The notes beneath the pieces are model-generated. The model saw only the letters and a program-made list of their open reading frames with translations. It did not search any database and was not told where the DNA came from. A program made the position numbers and the translations under genes. Positions 45,592-57,131 of a stretch of DNA of 64,000 nt are shown one piece after another. Source of the stretch: Ailanthus altissimus (Eukaryota; Streptophyta; Magnoliopsida; Sapindales; Simaroubaceae); contig OX327710.1 of assembly GCA_946807835.1 (NCBI GenBank), positions 18,216,501 to 18,280,500 on the forward strand, in the 5' to 3' direction. Within the stretch, counting starts at the first letter, position 1; each line of letters begins with the position of its first letter.

Positions 45592-47796
45592 TAGGGGTAG
45601 ACATTAATTTCGTTCTTGCCTTGACCCGACTCGATCCGTTTTAACATTTTGAATCGGAAATGGAAATGAGTTCGAAAAATGTTTGAAATAGAATGTTTTG
45701 TTTTGAATGGGTCGGGTTGGGTTAGTTCAAAAAATTTTTGTACCCGAAAGAAAATTTCTCAACTTGAACAATTTTTTTTAATTTTAATTTTTTTTAAATT
45801 TCAATTGAATTCAAAGTTGGATTTAGAATAATAACATTAAACATAATTGAATTCGAATTCGAATTCGAATTTAGAATAGTAACATTTAACGTAATTAAAA
45901 TCGTAATAAGATTTGAAATTATAATATTTTAACGTAATTAAAATCGAAATAGAATTTAAAATTATAATATTTAGCATAATTGAACTCAAAATTAGATTTA
46001 AAATTATAATATTTAATGTAATTAAAATTAAAATTAAATTTGAAATAATAACTTTTAACGTGAAATTGAATTTGAATTTGAAATTATAATATTTAACGTA
46101 ATTAAAATCAAAATAGGATTTGAAATTATAATATTTAACGTAATTGAAATCGAAATAGGATTTAGAATTATAATATTTAACGTAATTAAAATTGAAATAA
46201 GATTTGGAATAATAACATTTAACGTGAAATTAAAATAGAATTTGAAATTAAAAATATTTAACGTAATTGAACTCGAAATTGGATTTGAAATTATATTATT
46301 TAATGTAATTAAATTCAAAATTAAATTTGGAGTAATAACATTTAATGTGAAATCAAAATAGGATTTAGAATTATAATATTTAACATAATTAAACTCGAAA
46401 TTAGATTTGGAATTATAATATTTAACGTAATTAAAATCGACATTAGACTTAGAATCAAAATATTTAACGTAACTAAAATCAAAATTAGATTTGAAATAAT
46501 AACATTTAACATGAAATCGAAATAGGATTTGAAATTATAATATTTAATGTAATGAACTCGAAATATGATTTAGTATTATAATATTTAACGTAATTGAACT
46601 CAAAATTGGATTTGAAATTATAATATTTAATGTAATTAAAATCATAATTAGATTTGAAATAATAACATTTAACGTAATTAAAATCGAAATAAGATTTAGA
46701 ATTATAATATTTAATGTAATTTGAACTATAAATTAGGTTTGAAATTATAATATTTAACATAATTGAACTCAAAATTAGATTTATAATTATAATATTTAAC
46801 GTAATTGAATTTGAAATTGGATTCAAAATTAATCAAATTATAACATAATGAAATTGAAATCGAAATAAGATTTGAAGTTATAATCTTTAATATAATTGAA
46901 CTTGGAATGAATAGATTTTAAAATTAATCATATTATAATATTTAACGTAATTGAATATCAAATAATAATATTTACCGTAATTCAAATCTATAATATTTAA
47001 CGCAGTTGAAATCGAAACAAAATTTTAAATTATAATATTTAACGTATTTCAACTTGAATTGGATTTGAAATTATAACATTTAACGTAATTAGATTTGGAA
47101 CGAATTGATTTCAAAATTAATCAAATTATAATATTTAACATAATTAAATTTCAAATAATAACATTCTAACTTAATTTAAATTTATAATATTTAACGGTAT
47201 TAAAATTGAAATAAGATTTCAAATTATAATATTTAATGTATTTCAACTCGAAATTGAATTTATAATTACAATATTTAACGTAATTGAAGTTGCAACAAAT
47301 CGATTTCAAAATTAATCATATTATAACATTTAACACAATTGAATTTCAAGTAATAACATTTAATGTAATTCAAATATATAATATTTAACGTAATTAAAAT
47401 CGAAACAAGATTTTAAATTATAATATTTAACGTATTTTAACTTGAAATTGAATTTAAAATTACAATATTTAACGTAATTAGATTTGAAACAAATCGATTT
47501 TAAAATTAATAAAATTAAAATATTTCACGTGATTTAAATCTAAATTGGATTTGAAATAATAATATTTATCGTAATTGAATTTAAAATAATAATATCTAAC
47601 GTAATTGAAATCGAAAATAAATTTTTTTTTTCATTTTTTAAAAATTAATTCAGAAATTTTCGACTTAACCCATCCCGACCCGACTGTCCCAACTCAAAAT
47701 TATGCTGTTTTAATGTTAAAAAAAATAAAGAAATTTTCGATCTAAAAAGTGTCTCGAACGAGACACTATTTAGCATCCCGAAATTGCCTACCCTTA
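45592..47796. mobile_element. Non-autonomous hAT-like element, 2205 bp, filled with a minisatellite
   Basis: Left end TAGGGGTAGACATTAATTTC; right end on the other strand TAAGGGTAGGCAATTTCGGG. Flanks cttgacga (45584-45591) and cttgacca (47797-47804) match at 7 of 8 positions, the hAT target-duplication length. CCCGACTCGA/CCCGACCCGA words lie just inside both ends. There is no transposase; nearly all of the interior is a 42-bp repeat. Confidence 0.78.
45830..47615. repeat. 42-bp AT-rich minisatellite, about 40 units
   Basis: The unit reads ggatttgaaattataatatt then taacgtaattgaaatcgaaata, with many variants. Units of ~30-32 bp that drop part of the sequence are mixed in. The period is a multiple of 3, which creates repetitive open frames (for example on minus at 46055-46318, ITLNIIISNPIS repeats) with no coding meaning. 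Confidence 0.9.
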
Positions 47797-47804
47797 CTTG
47801 ACCA

Positions 47805-48366
47805 ATTTCATTTCAAGTCTTAACTTTTTATAATTGTACTATGGATTAGATGCGATTAGGTGTGGGTGAGGTTTTCAAATAGTTGGAAAATACTAAATCA
47901 TTGCAATTTCTTTCATTCAGAAAACATTGAAGTGTTGGATAATATAGAGAGATACTAGAGAGAGAAACATGAATTTAAGCTCAATGTTAAAATTTATGAT
48001 GCCCAGTTGCGATTTTCACTATAATTTCTAGTTGAGGTAGTTGCTTCATAACAAAAAGAAGGGGACTTAGGATTTTGGGAACCCTAATTTTGAGGTTATG
48101 TGCCAAATTCATTTTATACTATTCAATGGGTTAATTTACTATTTTATGATCATTTTTTTAGGATCTCCCCAAAGGATTGATTGGATAAATTTTATTGAGA
48201 AACACGAGTCCGCTTCGAATTGACGAATTGGTATGTGAATAATTCGAAATTATATTATTATGTTTATTTGAATTCTTGTTTAGAATGATGTGAAGTATTC
48301 ACACTTGTTTTAAAAATTATATTTATGCACATGAACATGGTTCTATATCATGGTGTTTTATGTATA
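47805..48366. other. Gene-free stretch
   Basis: Nothing recognised. Confidence 0.4.
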
Positions 48367-48901
48367 CAGTAGAATCTGAATAAATTAACATCTTTATGAC
48401 CAATAAAAATATATTAATTAATAAATTATTAGTTTATAAAAATATTTCTTATTTTTTTAAATATTGCAACTAATACTCTTACTGCTATTAAGTGAATTAA
48501 ATATCATATTTTATGAACTAACTATATTTTATAAATTTGGTTTAAACAAATAAAATTTATCATTATGGTTTTTTTCCCTAGAAGAGGTATTATTTAATTT
48601 ACTATTTTTATGAACATTTAACTCATGTTAGAGATAAGATTTAAGTCCACATCAATTTTAAGAACAAATAAACAACACTATATGTATTATGAAGACCTCT
48701 AGACACATCTATGAATTTAATTGCATGTTAATTTATATAGTACATAGGTCTTGTATGAAATTATAAGATTCTTTTATAATTTTAAATCTTATAAATTTAT
48801 CAAAGTATTAATTATCACATTGGCTTTAAATTGGGACCAACAAAAATATATTTAATCGAGATTATCAATTTATCAAATATAAATCTATCAAGATTCTACT
48901 G
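48367..48901. mobile_element. pogo/Emigrant-like non-autonomous element, 535 bp
   Basis: Left end CAGTAGAATCTGAATAAATT; right end on the other strand CAGTAGAATCTTGATAGATT. It is flanked by TA on both sides (48365-48366, 48902-48903), the target of Tc1/mariner-pogo elements. The ends resemble the plant Emigrant/Lemi1 terminus. The interior is AT-rich and non-coding. Confidence 0.75.
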
Positions 48902-48903
48902 TA

Positions 48904-49319
48904 TTTAAGAAAATCCATCCATGATTTTAGTTCTTACAAGGTTCATTGCTTTGATATTGTGTACCACCTATGATGTACAGTAATACCTGTAGGATTTGGA
49001 ATGTAGAAATAGAACTTTGACATGAGAAAGTGTGAGACTAAATCTAAAAGTACATTATATATAATTATATGTTACATAAAGAGAAATAGTTTAATCACGC
49101 ATCAGTACCATCCTTTTGCTATAGAGATAAGATTTAAGTCTTTAGGATTTGTTTATATAAACACAAAGGTTTAGAATTGTGTGTACGGACATTATGTTCT
49201 TTGAAAATTTTTGTTCTTTTGCATGCGACAAAGAAGATATTATTAATTAAAGATGTGTAAATCTAATACGTAACTAAAGGAGTATTTCAAGTATGACAAA
49301 AAAATTTTTGATTATATAA
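48904..49319. other. Gene-free stretch
   Basis: Nothing recognised before the copia LTR. Confidence 0.4.
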
Positions 49320-50142
49320 TGTTGAGGGGAGACACCCTTTCTCTTAGGTATTATATTAAGCGAAGAATCTTAAATTGAGTTTAATTTTAATTATAATATT
49401 TTTTGTACAATACAAATATAAATTATCAAGCAAATATCACAAGAAAATTAAAACAGATCAAATAGCACAACACAATCAATTTACGTGATTCAGTCAATTG
49501 TAAACATTCACGATAAATCAAAGGATCCTAACTTCTCTTATTAGCTCTCAAGAGATTTTACAAAGAAAACAATAAGAACTCTCAAATGATCTATTGTTTG
49601 GTATCTCTTTGTTCTCACAAGAATAATTTTCACCCAAACAATGGTTTCACCCTAGTACACACATTATTTAGTGTCTACTTAATTTTTTTCTTCCTTTTTT
49701 AGAGTTTCTCTTGTAATGCTTTGTCTTTAATAAAGACTTTACAATAGTTTAAATAGTGAATAAAATATTCCTAAAATACTAAACCTAGTTGGAATAAGAG
49801 TTCACGTGATTTAGAGTCTAAAACTCTTTTAAAGAAGTTAATTTGAGTCAAAATTAGACTTTTAGTTTATGGGCGTCGCGGCGCTAAGTCTCTGGCGCTG
49901 CAACACTAGATAGCACTGTGGTGCTAGTTGTCCAGCGTTGCAGCACTGGATATCCTATTTTTGGCTTTGCGACATTGCGGCTTAAACAATAAATCTCATT
50001 TTTCATTATCTTCTCCTGCTTCCAAGTCCTGTCTTACTCATTTCTTGTATGTACCACGCGTCATTGACTTCAACGTGACTCTCCTCTTGGTATTCTTCAA
50101 AATTCTTACCTATATAAGATTATTAAATCATTATTTTCAACA
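49320..50142 (-). mobile_element. 3' LTR of the copia element, with polypurine tract
   Basis: TGTTGAGGGG to TTTTCAACA in plus coordinates. The minus strand just before it (50153-50143) reads AATGAAGGGTA, a polypurine tract, which marks it as the 3' LTR. It aligns with the LTR at 52689-53415, including the decayed gcgttgcagcactgg-type repeats. Confidence 0.85.
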
Positions 50143-50159
50143 TACCCTTCATTGATTTA

Positions 50160-50692
50160 AAATCTTTTAATAAGCAGGCTTCTAGATCCATCCACATCAA
50201 TGCTCTATCACTTAGAGTTGAGTCCAGTTCAGTCTCCATCAAGACTTAACTTTCCTTGAGCTAGTGACTTTGGTCTCTAAAGCTATACGTACTCATTGCA
50301 TAGGGTAGGGATGAGATGCACTCTTTTCCGGCGCTCATTACTTTAGTGAGTATTCTTTGGATGTCGCCTCATGGTCTATATTACCACAACACCCCGTGTT
50401 GGCCCATCCTTGGCCATCCCCTTAAGCACTTAGAGCCCCCCATTCTACTTCTCACCTTCTAACCATATAGATCCTTTAACTACCCTCAATTTCTTTTTTC
50501 CACTCTAATCGAATACCCTTCTTCATTGAGTTTCCCTAAGGATATTAAGTTCTTCTTCATATTAGAAATGTGTTTTACACCATCATACATCCTCAGTCTT
50601 ATATCACTAACTCTCATAACCTCACAAATTGTGTTATTCCCCGATAGAGCTTTACCTCTCATGGCTTTATAATTGATAAACATCAATTTATC
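50160..50692 (-). pseudogene. copia protease end and GAG-pre-integrase remnant
   Basis: From 50692 the minus strand continues the element interrupted by the nested LTR: LSGNNTICEVMRVSDIRLRM, then KHISNMKKNLISLGKLNEEG, typical of the segment after the copia protease. Beyond a stop at about 50486 the words VVKGSIWLEG and LYVLKGMAKDG are GAG-pre-integrase-like in another frame. The sequence then jumps to the 3' end, so the rest of pol was deleted. Confidence 0.75.
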
Positions 50693-51798
50693 TGTTGATG
50701 AAGGAAAAATCATTCTCCCGATCGAGGTTATGTTTAAGCGAGGAACCCAAAGTTTAACATGGAACCCTAACCTCTTTGCGCAGCTGAATAACCTGTTAAT
50801 CAAGCAAAAGATAACAAGAATCCAAAGTAGAATATAAAAGAGCACAACACAATCTTACGTGGTTCAGCCAATTGCCTACGTCCACGGTGGATCCAAGGAT
50901 CCTAACCTCTCTTATTAACTCCTTAGAGATTTTACAAGGAAAACTCAAATTTGAAGAACCCTCAAAAGAACCTACTATTTAGTGAACTCTTGTTCTACCA
51001 CGAACATTGATCACCCAAACGACGGTTCCACCCTAGCGCACACAAGCACTTAGTGGCTACCTAGTTCTTCCCCTCTCTTACAGTCTCTCTTAATGCTTAA
51101 TCTCAACTAAAGGGTTTACAAGTGTTTATATAGGGTGTATTTCGTGCCTACTAACCCTATTCCTTGTTGGAGTAAGAGTCCACTTGTTTTGGAAGTCCAA
51201 AACTTCCTAAAAGAACCTACTGTTTAGTGAACTCTTGTTCTACCACGAACATTGATCACCCAAACGACGGTTCCACCCTAGCGCACATAAGCACTTAGTG
51301 TCTACCTAGTTCTTCCCCTCTCTTAATGCTTAATCTCAGCTAAAGGGTTTACAAGTGTTTATATATGGTGTATTTTATGCCTACTAACCCTATTCCTTGT
51401 TAGAGTAAGAGTCCACTTATTTTGGAAGTCCAAAACTTCCCAAAACTCGAAATCCCAAACCAAAACGGACAACTGATACATCTGGCTCCGCGGTGCTCGT
51501 CTCTGGGCGTCGCGGTACTGGGCATTATCGCACCCATTGCCGCGGTGCTAGGTCCCCAACTCTGCAGCACTGGGCTTCTGGAATGGGCGCCGCGGCGCTC
51601 ATGCCTGGCAGCTCTTATCCCGCATTTTTTTGCTTCCTTCGCTTCTTCGAGTTCCGTTTCGCTTCCCCATTTGTGTTCCACACGTCCTAGACTTCTCCAT
51701 ACGTGTCCTAAACGTTCTAGACTTCTTGTGACTCTCCACTTTGGTATTCATCTCAATTCTTGTTCAATCAAGATTGTTGAATCACTAATTTTCTAACA
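50693..51798 (-). mobile_element. Nested copia-type LTR inserted in the protease region
   Basis: TGTTGATGAAGG to TTTTCTAACA, 1106 bp. The host frame reads WILISKCSVHMC on one side and LMFINYKAMRGKAL on the other, so it sits inside the protease domain. No clear 5-bp target duplication is seen (ttatc/ctatt). It belongs to the same LTR family as its host but has CpG-richer, less decayed GC repeats (51480-51615), suggesting a younger insertion. Confidence 0.8.
50966..51433. repeat. ~245-bp tandem duplication within the nested LTR
   Basis: Copies start aagaacctactatttagtg (50966) and aagaacctactgtttagtg (51211). The second lacks ~17 bp around acagtctctcttaatg. Each copy contains the LTR TATA/transcription-start area (gtttatatagggtg and gtttatatatggtg). 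Confidence 0.9.
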
Positions 51799-51879
51799 CT
51801 ATTTAGACACATATGGACGCTACACTTAGAAATCAGTATCCATTTCCCAACATACTTTTCCTTCAAGGCTACAATGAGT

Positions 51880-52637
51880 CTACGAATTCACTATCTTCTC
51901 CAAGACTGCTGAAGTAGCACTCTCATCTTTATTTTTTGATTTAGAACAATTCCTCATATAGTGGCATTCTTTCTGACAAAAGAAGCACTTCCTGGATCTT
52001 TTACTTAGTTCATTGCTCTTTTTTTCTTGTGCAAGCAAAACTGCTTTACTCTCGGATTCAAATCTCATTGTCAATTTTTTTGAATCCAATAAGGTCTTAA
52101 CATTATTTGTAAGAGTCTCATCCCTATAAAGTAGTGTGTCTATAAAGCTCTTATAACTCTTTGGCAACAAACTTAACATAATGATGGCATTGTCTTTATC
52201 TTCCATCTTGATCAACAAGGCCTCAAGATCTATGATGACTCTGTTGAACTCATCAATGTAATCTCTTAGTGAAGATTCCTCGCTCATAGATAGCTGGTGC
52301 AGCTTCTTCTTCACAAGGAGTTTATTTGCCAAAGACTTCCTCATGTACAAGTCTCAAGTTTTTTCTACAGAACAAAAGTCGTTTATCTGCCATCCACCTC
52401 CCTTAATACTTTATCATTCAATGCCAGTATTATGATGTTGTGATCATTCTTCTGAATTATGTCTCAATCCACCTCTCTCGGTCTCTAGGTTTTCTTCTCT
52501 TCGTTAGTCGATAAATGGGCTTCCTTCAGGGCTGAGTCTAACCCTTCCTTAACTAATAGAGCCTTCATATTTTTTCTTCAAAGATTAAAGTCATTTCTCC
52601 CATTGAAATTTTTTATATATTGCTTGATAGTAGCCAT
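51880..52637 (-). pseudogene. copia gag with zinc knuckle
   Basis: ATG at 52637 starts MATIKQYIKNFNGRNDF, then several stops follow, some at positions where the family has Trp. From about 52350 the frame is open for 150 residues, with YIDEFNRVIIDLEALLIKME (UBN2-type gag) and a CCHC knuckle CFFCQKECHYMRNC with the correct spacing. The role is particle formation and RNA packaging. The stops in the N-terminal half make it inactive. Confidence 0.85.
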
Positions 52638-52673
52638 GGTTTAAATACCACCAGAGGTGTATTATCGAACCAT

Positions 52674-52688
52674 GCTCTGATACTAATT
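52674..52688 (-). other. copia primer binding site
   Basis: Minus strand AATTAGTATCAGAGC directly after the LTR 3' end at 52689. TAGTATCAGAGC is one base from the usual TGGTATCAGAGC complementary to initiator Met-tRNA. Confidence 0.8.
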
Positions 52689-53415
52689 TGTTGAAAGGAG
52701 ATATCTTTTTTCTTAGGTATTATGTTAAGCGAAAAACCCTAGATTGAGTTTCAACCTTAACCCTAATACCTTTTATACAGCAAAAATATGAATTATGAAG
52801 CAAATATCATAAGAAAATCAAAGTAGATCAAAGAGCACAACACAATTAATTTACGTAATTCGGCTAATTGCCTATGTCTACAGTAGATCAAAGGATCATA
52901 ACTTCTCTTATTAACTCTCAAGAAATTTTACAACAAAAACAATAAAAAGATCTCTCAAAGGATCTATTGTTTGGTTTCTCTTTGTTCCTATGAGAAATTT
53001 TTTTACTCAAACAGCGGTTCCACCCTAGCACATACAGTACTTAGTATTTACATAACTCTTTTCCTCTCTTAAAGTTTCTCTTGTAATGCTTTATCTTCAA
53101 TAAAAGGTTTAAAAGGATTCTTATAGTGAATAAAACGCTTCTAGAAATTTTAAACCTAGTTGAAACAAGAGTTCAAGTGCTTTAGAGTCTAAAACCCTCT
53201 CAAAGAAGTCAATTTAAGTTAGATTCAGACTTTCCTATTTTTGAGACCAATGAGCTAAGTCTTTGGCACTGCGGCCCTAGTGCAACCTCATGCTAGCACT
53301 GAGGCTCGGCTGTTCAACACTGCAGCACTGGATATCTTGTTTTTGGCACTGTGGCGCTGTGACCTGGACAACAAATCTCATTTTTCGTTGCCTTCTCGTG
53401 CTTCCAAGACCTGTC
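52689..53415 (-). mobile_element. 5' LTR of the copia element, outer end missing
   Basis: Starts (plus coordinates) TGTTGAAAGGAGATATC, contains the altered acgtaattcggc / ttgcctatgtctacag box and decayed GC repeats (53250-53370), and stops after aagacctgtcgcc at 53415. By comparison with the 3' LTR about 95 bp is lacking. Confidence 0.8.
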
Positions 53416-53775
53416 GCCTTACCACACCTACATTGGCATTACTACAGGCGAGGAACAATGCACTCTTTTTCTCAGAGTTCAACTTAAAAGATACCCATGG
53501 ATTGGTTTCCATCAATAGCCTTACAACCTCCACATTCCCTTGTGAAAAGCTTCATGCAATGGAGTCTCCAAGTCCTTATTCTCGGCCTCAACCATTTTTG
53601 GCCTAAATTTTATAATTTCCTTCACCAAGCCGATGCGACCACTTTGAAGCCACGTGCAATGATGTGTTCAAGAATTAACTGTTCTTTGTTCCAGAATTTC
53701 TTCTTCTTCTTCAACTAATCTAATGAAGGCAGGCACATCATTCAACACGATTGCTGAGAAAAGCCTTCGCTCCAT
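53416..53775 (-). pseudogene. Second ankyrin gene fragment (exon 1 region)
   Basis: From ATG at 53775 the minus strand parallels exon 1 of the ankyrin gene at 42-45 kb: MERRLFSAIV, IRLVEEEEEILEQRT, then VKEIIKFRPKMVEAENKDLE in a shifted frame, and on to TPLHEAF and a stop. Similarity ends at 53416 (cattggcattactacaggcg side), where the copia LTR starts. The exon is broken by frame changes and the rest of the gene is absent, so this is a paralogue cut short by the retroelement or by a linked deletion. Confidence 0.82.
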
Positions 53776-56700
53776 CTCCTTTAGCTTCAAATATTTACTA
53801 CACAAAAGCAATTAGAGTGGAAATCAATCGAGACAATTTGTTAGAGGCTAATATGTTCTATATAAATATACACAAACACACAAATAACGCGGACACTACC
53901 CTGTGGAGATTTGATAGTATACAAATTAATATATAAGCAATAAGTTTATGTGAAGCTTCTTAATATCTTGAAACCTTTTAGTAAAGAATAGTCCTAAATT
54001 CCTAGTACAGTGTGAGCTAATTGTGGGTCCTCAATTATTTGATTCCAACCTCTGAGTTTAGTTTAATTATATAAAAAAAATTGTTAGATAGGAAAGACTT
54101 TGATAATCCTGGTCTTATGTTAATATATTTTTGTTGCTTTTCTTTATCTTCTGTGGTACCGTCACTGATCATGATGGAATAAATTATGAGCAAATGAGAT
54201 TTGAAGCGCAGTATCTAATCTTATGAACATCTTGTACAAGTTAAGTCATTTGGAAATATTGTTATTAGTTCATTAATTATCCATTCAAGAATTTTCCTAC
54301 GCTAAAAAATTTCTAAATCATAATATTCCAGAGTACAAATCAAGCTAATTGTTATGAGCATTTCTACTCAGCCAGTGCTCCGAAGAAACTAAAAGTTGGG
54401 CACAAATTAGTGTTGAAGGGAAAAAAAAAAAAAGATAGTTGCTGATTGTATTACAGATTTATTAAAACAAATTCATTGGATTTCGTTGCTTTCTGGTCAG
54501 AATTAATAGAACCACATCAGAGTAATTGGTCAGAAGCTTCTCCTAGAAATGCAACAAGTTTTTCAAAAAATGACAGAAAAATAAATTAGTGGTTGGCATT
54601 CGACATTGATCAAGTTAAAGCTACTGAGATCAAAAATATATATCCTTTATATTAATACATAAAGAGAGAAGACCTCTATATGGTCTTACTTTTGAGAATA
54701 TTTGGTCCCTAGAATCAATTATAGATAAGGACAATGTAATTGACACCAAGAGCTTATGTTTCCTTAATTAACTCAACTTCCACCAACTCCATGTAATAAT
54801 TCGAAGGTTGCTGGAATTTTCTTCCACTAATATTTTGAATTGGTAGCAAAAAGCTGAGGAATTTGATCAATAATTAATACATAAACTAATCGAAATTTAA
54901 AAAAAAAAATCCCTCTTTTAAGATATCAAGAAATCCATGGTATTGGCCGTATGTCTTTTGTTTATACATCAATCCACCAATCAATTCAGAATTATATATT
55001 TTTTGGCTGGTGAGAGGTCAAGCATTTGTCAGAATTTTCTGTTATTTTTTAGCAAGGAAAACCAAATAACAGATACCATGAGGTCATAAATAGAAATCCA
55101 AGTCCTTATCTGATATTTGAGAATTTATGATGCGAGTTATTCATTTCCTTTCGGGTGGTTTAATTATATAGGAATCCTTATGTTGGATTTATTATTGGTT
55201 AATCTTTATTATCGGATTTTTGGAAGTTTATTTAGTAAGTTTTGATTGAGATAATAATTGATCATGACCAAGTTCGCTTATCAGATCCTAGAAGAGAAGT
55301 TACCATGAATATATATTCTGGTAAACACTTGACCACTCATTAGCCCGATATTAATAGTCTTCATTCCAGCTTCTTGGTTGGTGATTAATTTTTCTTATTA
55401 TCCCAATTGATTCCTAGATTGATGCAAATGCGAAAAAGTACATGAAGCGAAAAGGTATGTAATATAATTTAAAATACCTTGTCATTGAGAAAATAATGTA
55501 TATTGGAAAATGGGTTTAGTATTTAGAGAATATTAGAGAGAGAGAGAGAAAGAAAGGATTAAAAGAAATAAGATAATTTATAGAAAATAATTTTTATTGA
55601 ATTTATTGTTAGAGAAAAATTATGTGACATTTGACATATTCTCAAAGGCCTAGTTAAGCCTTCAAGCCTAACTTTTCCCATGAACAGTCTAATCCAAAAT
55701 CGACTACTTCAACAAGTACGAGTCCAGATATTTAAGCCTCCATAACTTGGTTCAAAAAGACCATCGAGTAAGACCCATACCAAAACACATGTTGCCAGTC
55801 AATGCCGTTATCAAAGGACATATTATGTGGACAAAGTTACATGCTATTTTATCATTGGGCCCATCAATGGATGTCTATGTAAACAGAGTTCAAGCTCTGC
55901 CACATTACCATCGAGTCCCGTCAATGGTCTAGTTGAAGCCACATTAATCAATGGCTAGACTTAAGGTAAAGTGTGATAAGAAAATTTTTTAAAGAGCTAA
56001 GGGCAGACCTCCATATTAATAAACACTAAGCCCTCTGTTCTCTGTTGATATATAGATCAAAAGAAGTTGTTTAAAGTTATTGGACTGATCTAGCACAAAA
56101 TCCGCACCATAGGGGAATAAAGTCTGTTGACCCCTCAGTGCTCTCAAGTTCACTTACTCGAGTTAACTACTTAAAAGCAACCAATCAATAATATACCTAG
56201 TATTCTAAATGCCAAAAGGATATAATTATCATCATGCCCCGTATGAGTAAGTTCTTCAAAATGCCTGTATTCTAAATGCCAAAAGCATATAATTATCATC
56301 ATGCCCCATATGAGTAAGTTCTTCAAAATGCCTCTTATGAAAATGATGGTTCTCTAATTGTATATCATCACATGTCATTCTTAAGGAAAAATCTCCAAAC
56401 TAAAACCCTCCAAACTCAAAGTGTATCCCTTCATTATCTCAAACGATACAACATGTATTTCTCTTAAGTACCAGTTTAGTGTATTTTTAAGTACAAATGT
56501 AGTATATATCATGTTTAAAGTGTTATATTTTACAAATTAATATAGATTATGATGGTTTTAACAGCTTGAGATTTTAATATGTAATTCATGTTTTATTAGG
56601 CATGATTTATGATTATCATGGAATTGAATTCATGTAATTATATCTTTACATATTAATATATAATTGTTAAAACCATATCCTTATATACTAATATATTATT

Positions 56701-57131
56701 CGTGGAATGTGATATTTTCATATTATGAAGTTGAAGTCAAGGCATGCATATTATCAGACAAATACATGTAAAATTAGTCATAAAATAGATCATAACATAT
56801 ATATATATATATATTTATTTATTGAAGCATAAGCCCTCATTGCTTTGCATGTTATGAATAGAGGCTTGAGGTCTTTTTTATGTTCTATATATATGTTGCA
56901 TTTTATTATATTTAAAAATGAGTATGAAAACATAAGGATTCATAATTTCATAGGATCTACTTCGAATTTCTAAGGACTTGGGGTTGAATTCTGTCAAAAA
57001 CTTCGTAGCCTTCTTCCTTCAAATCAAGTAAAAAGATCATTCAGTTTTGGATATCCTATGATATTGAACGTGTTTATAGGACATAATAACATTTTTTTTA
57101 GAGTTGTATTACATTTTAGAGGGAGGGGATA
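53776..57131. other. Gene-free stretch
   Basis: No gene recognised. A small foldback with atggttttaaca arms spans about 56542-56680, and a (TA)n run lies at 56797-56812. The region 55600-55950 has LTR-like composition but no defining ends. Confidence 0.4.
56201..56334. repeat. 67-bp tandem duplication
   Basis: Two nearly identical copies starting tattctaaatgccaaaag (56201 and 56268), ending ttcttcaaaatgcct(g/c). Confidence 0.95.

Larger units (their letters stand above)
49320..53415 (-). mobile_element. Internally deleted copia element with a nested LTR
   Basis: On the minus strand the order is truncated 5' LTR (53415-52689), PBS, gag, start of protease, inserted LTR (51798-50693), rest of protease and GAG-pre-integrase remnant, PPT, 3' LTR (50142-49320). 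Integrase and reverse transcriptase are missing. The 5' LTR loses its outer end at 53415, where an ankyrin gene fragment begins. No target duplication can be checked because of that truncation. Confidence 0.85.

Noticed and set aside
46055..46826. Asn/Ile-rich repetitive ORFs on the minus strand
   Set aside because: They are translations of the 42-bp AT minisatellite.
55747..55932. A 61-residue plus-strand ORF
   Set aside because: No domain, and the surrounding sequence resembles retroelement leader; support is too weak.
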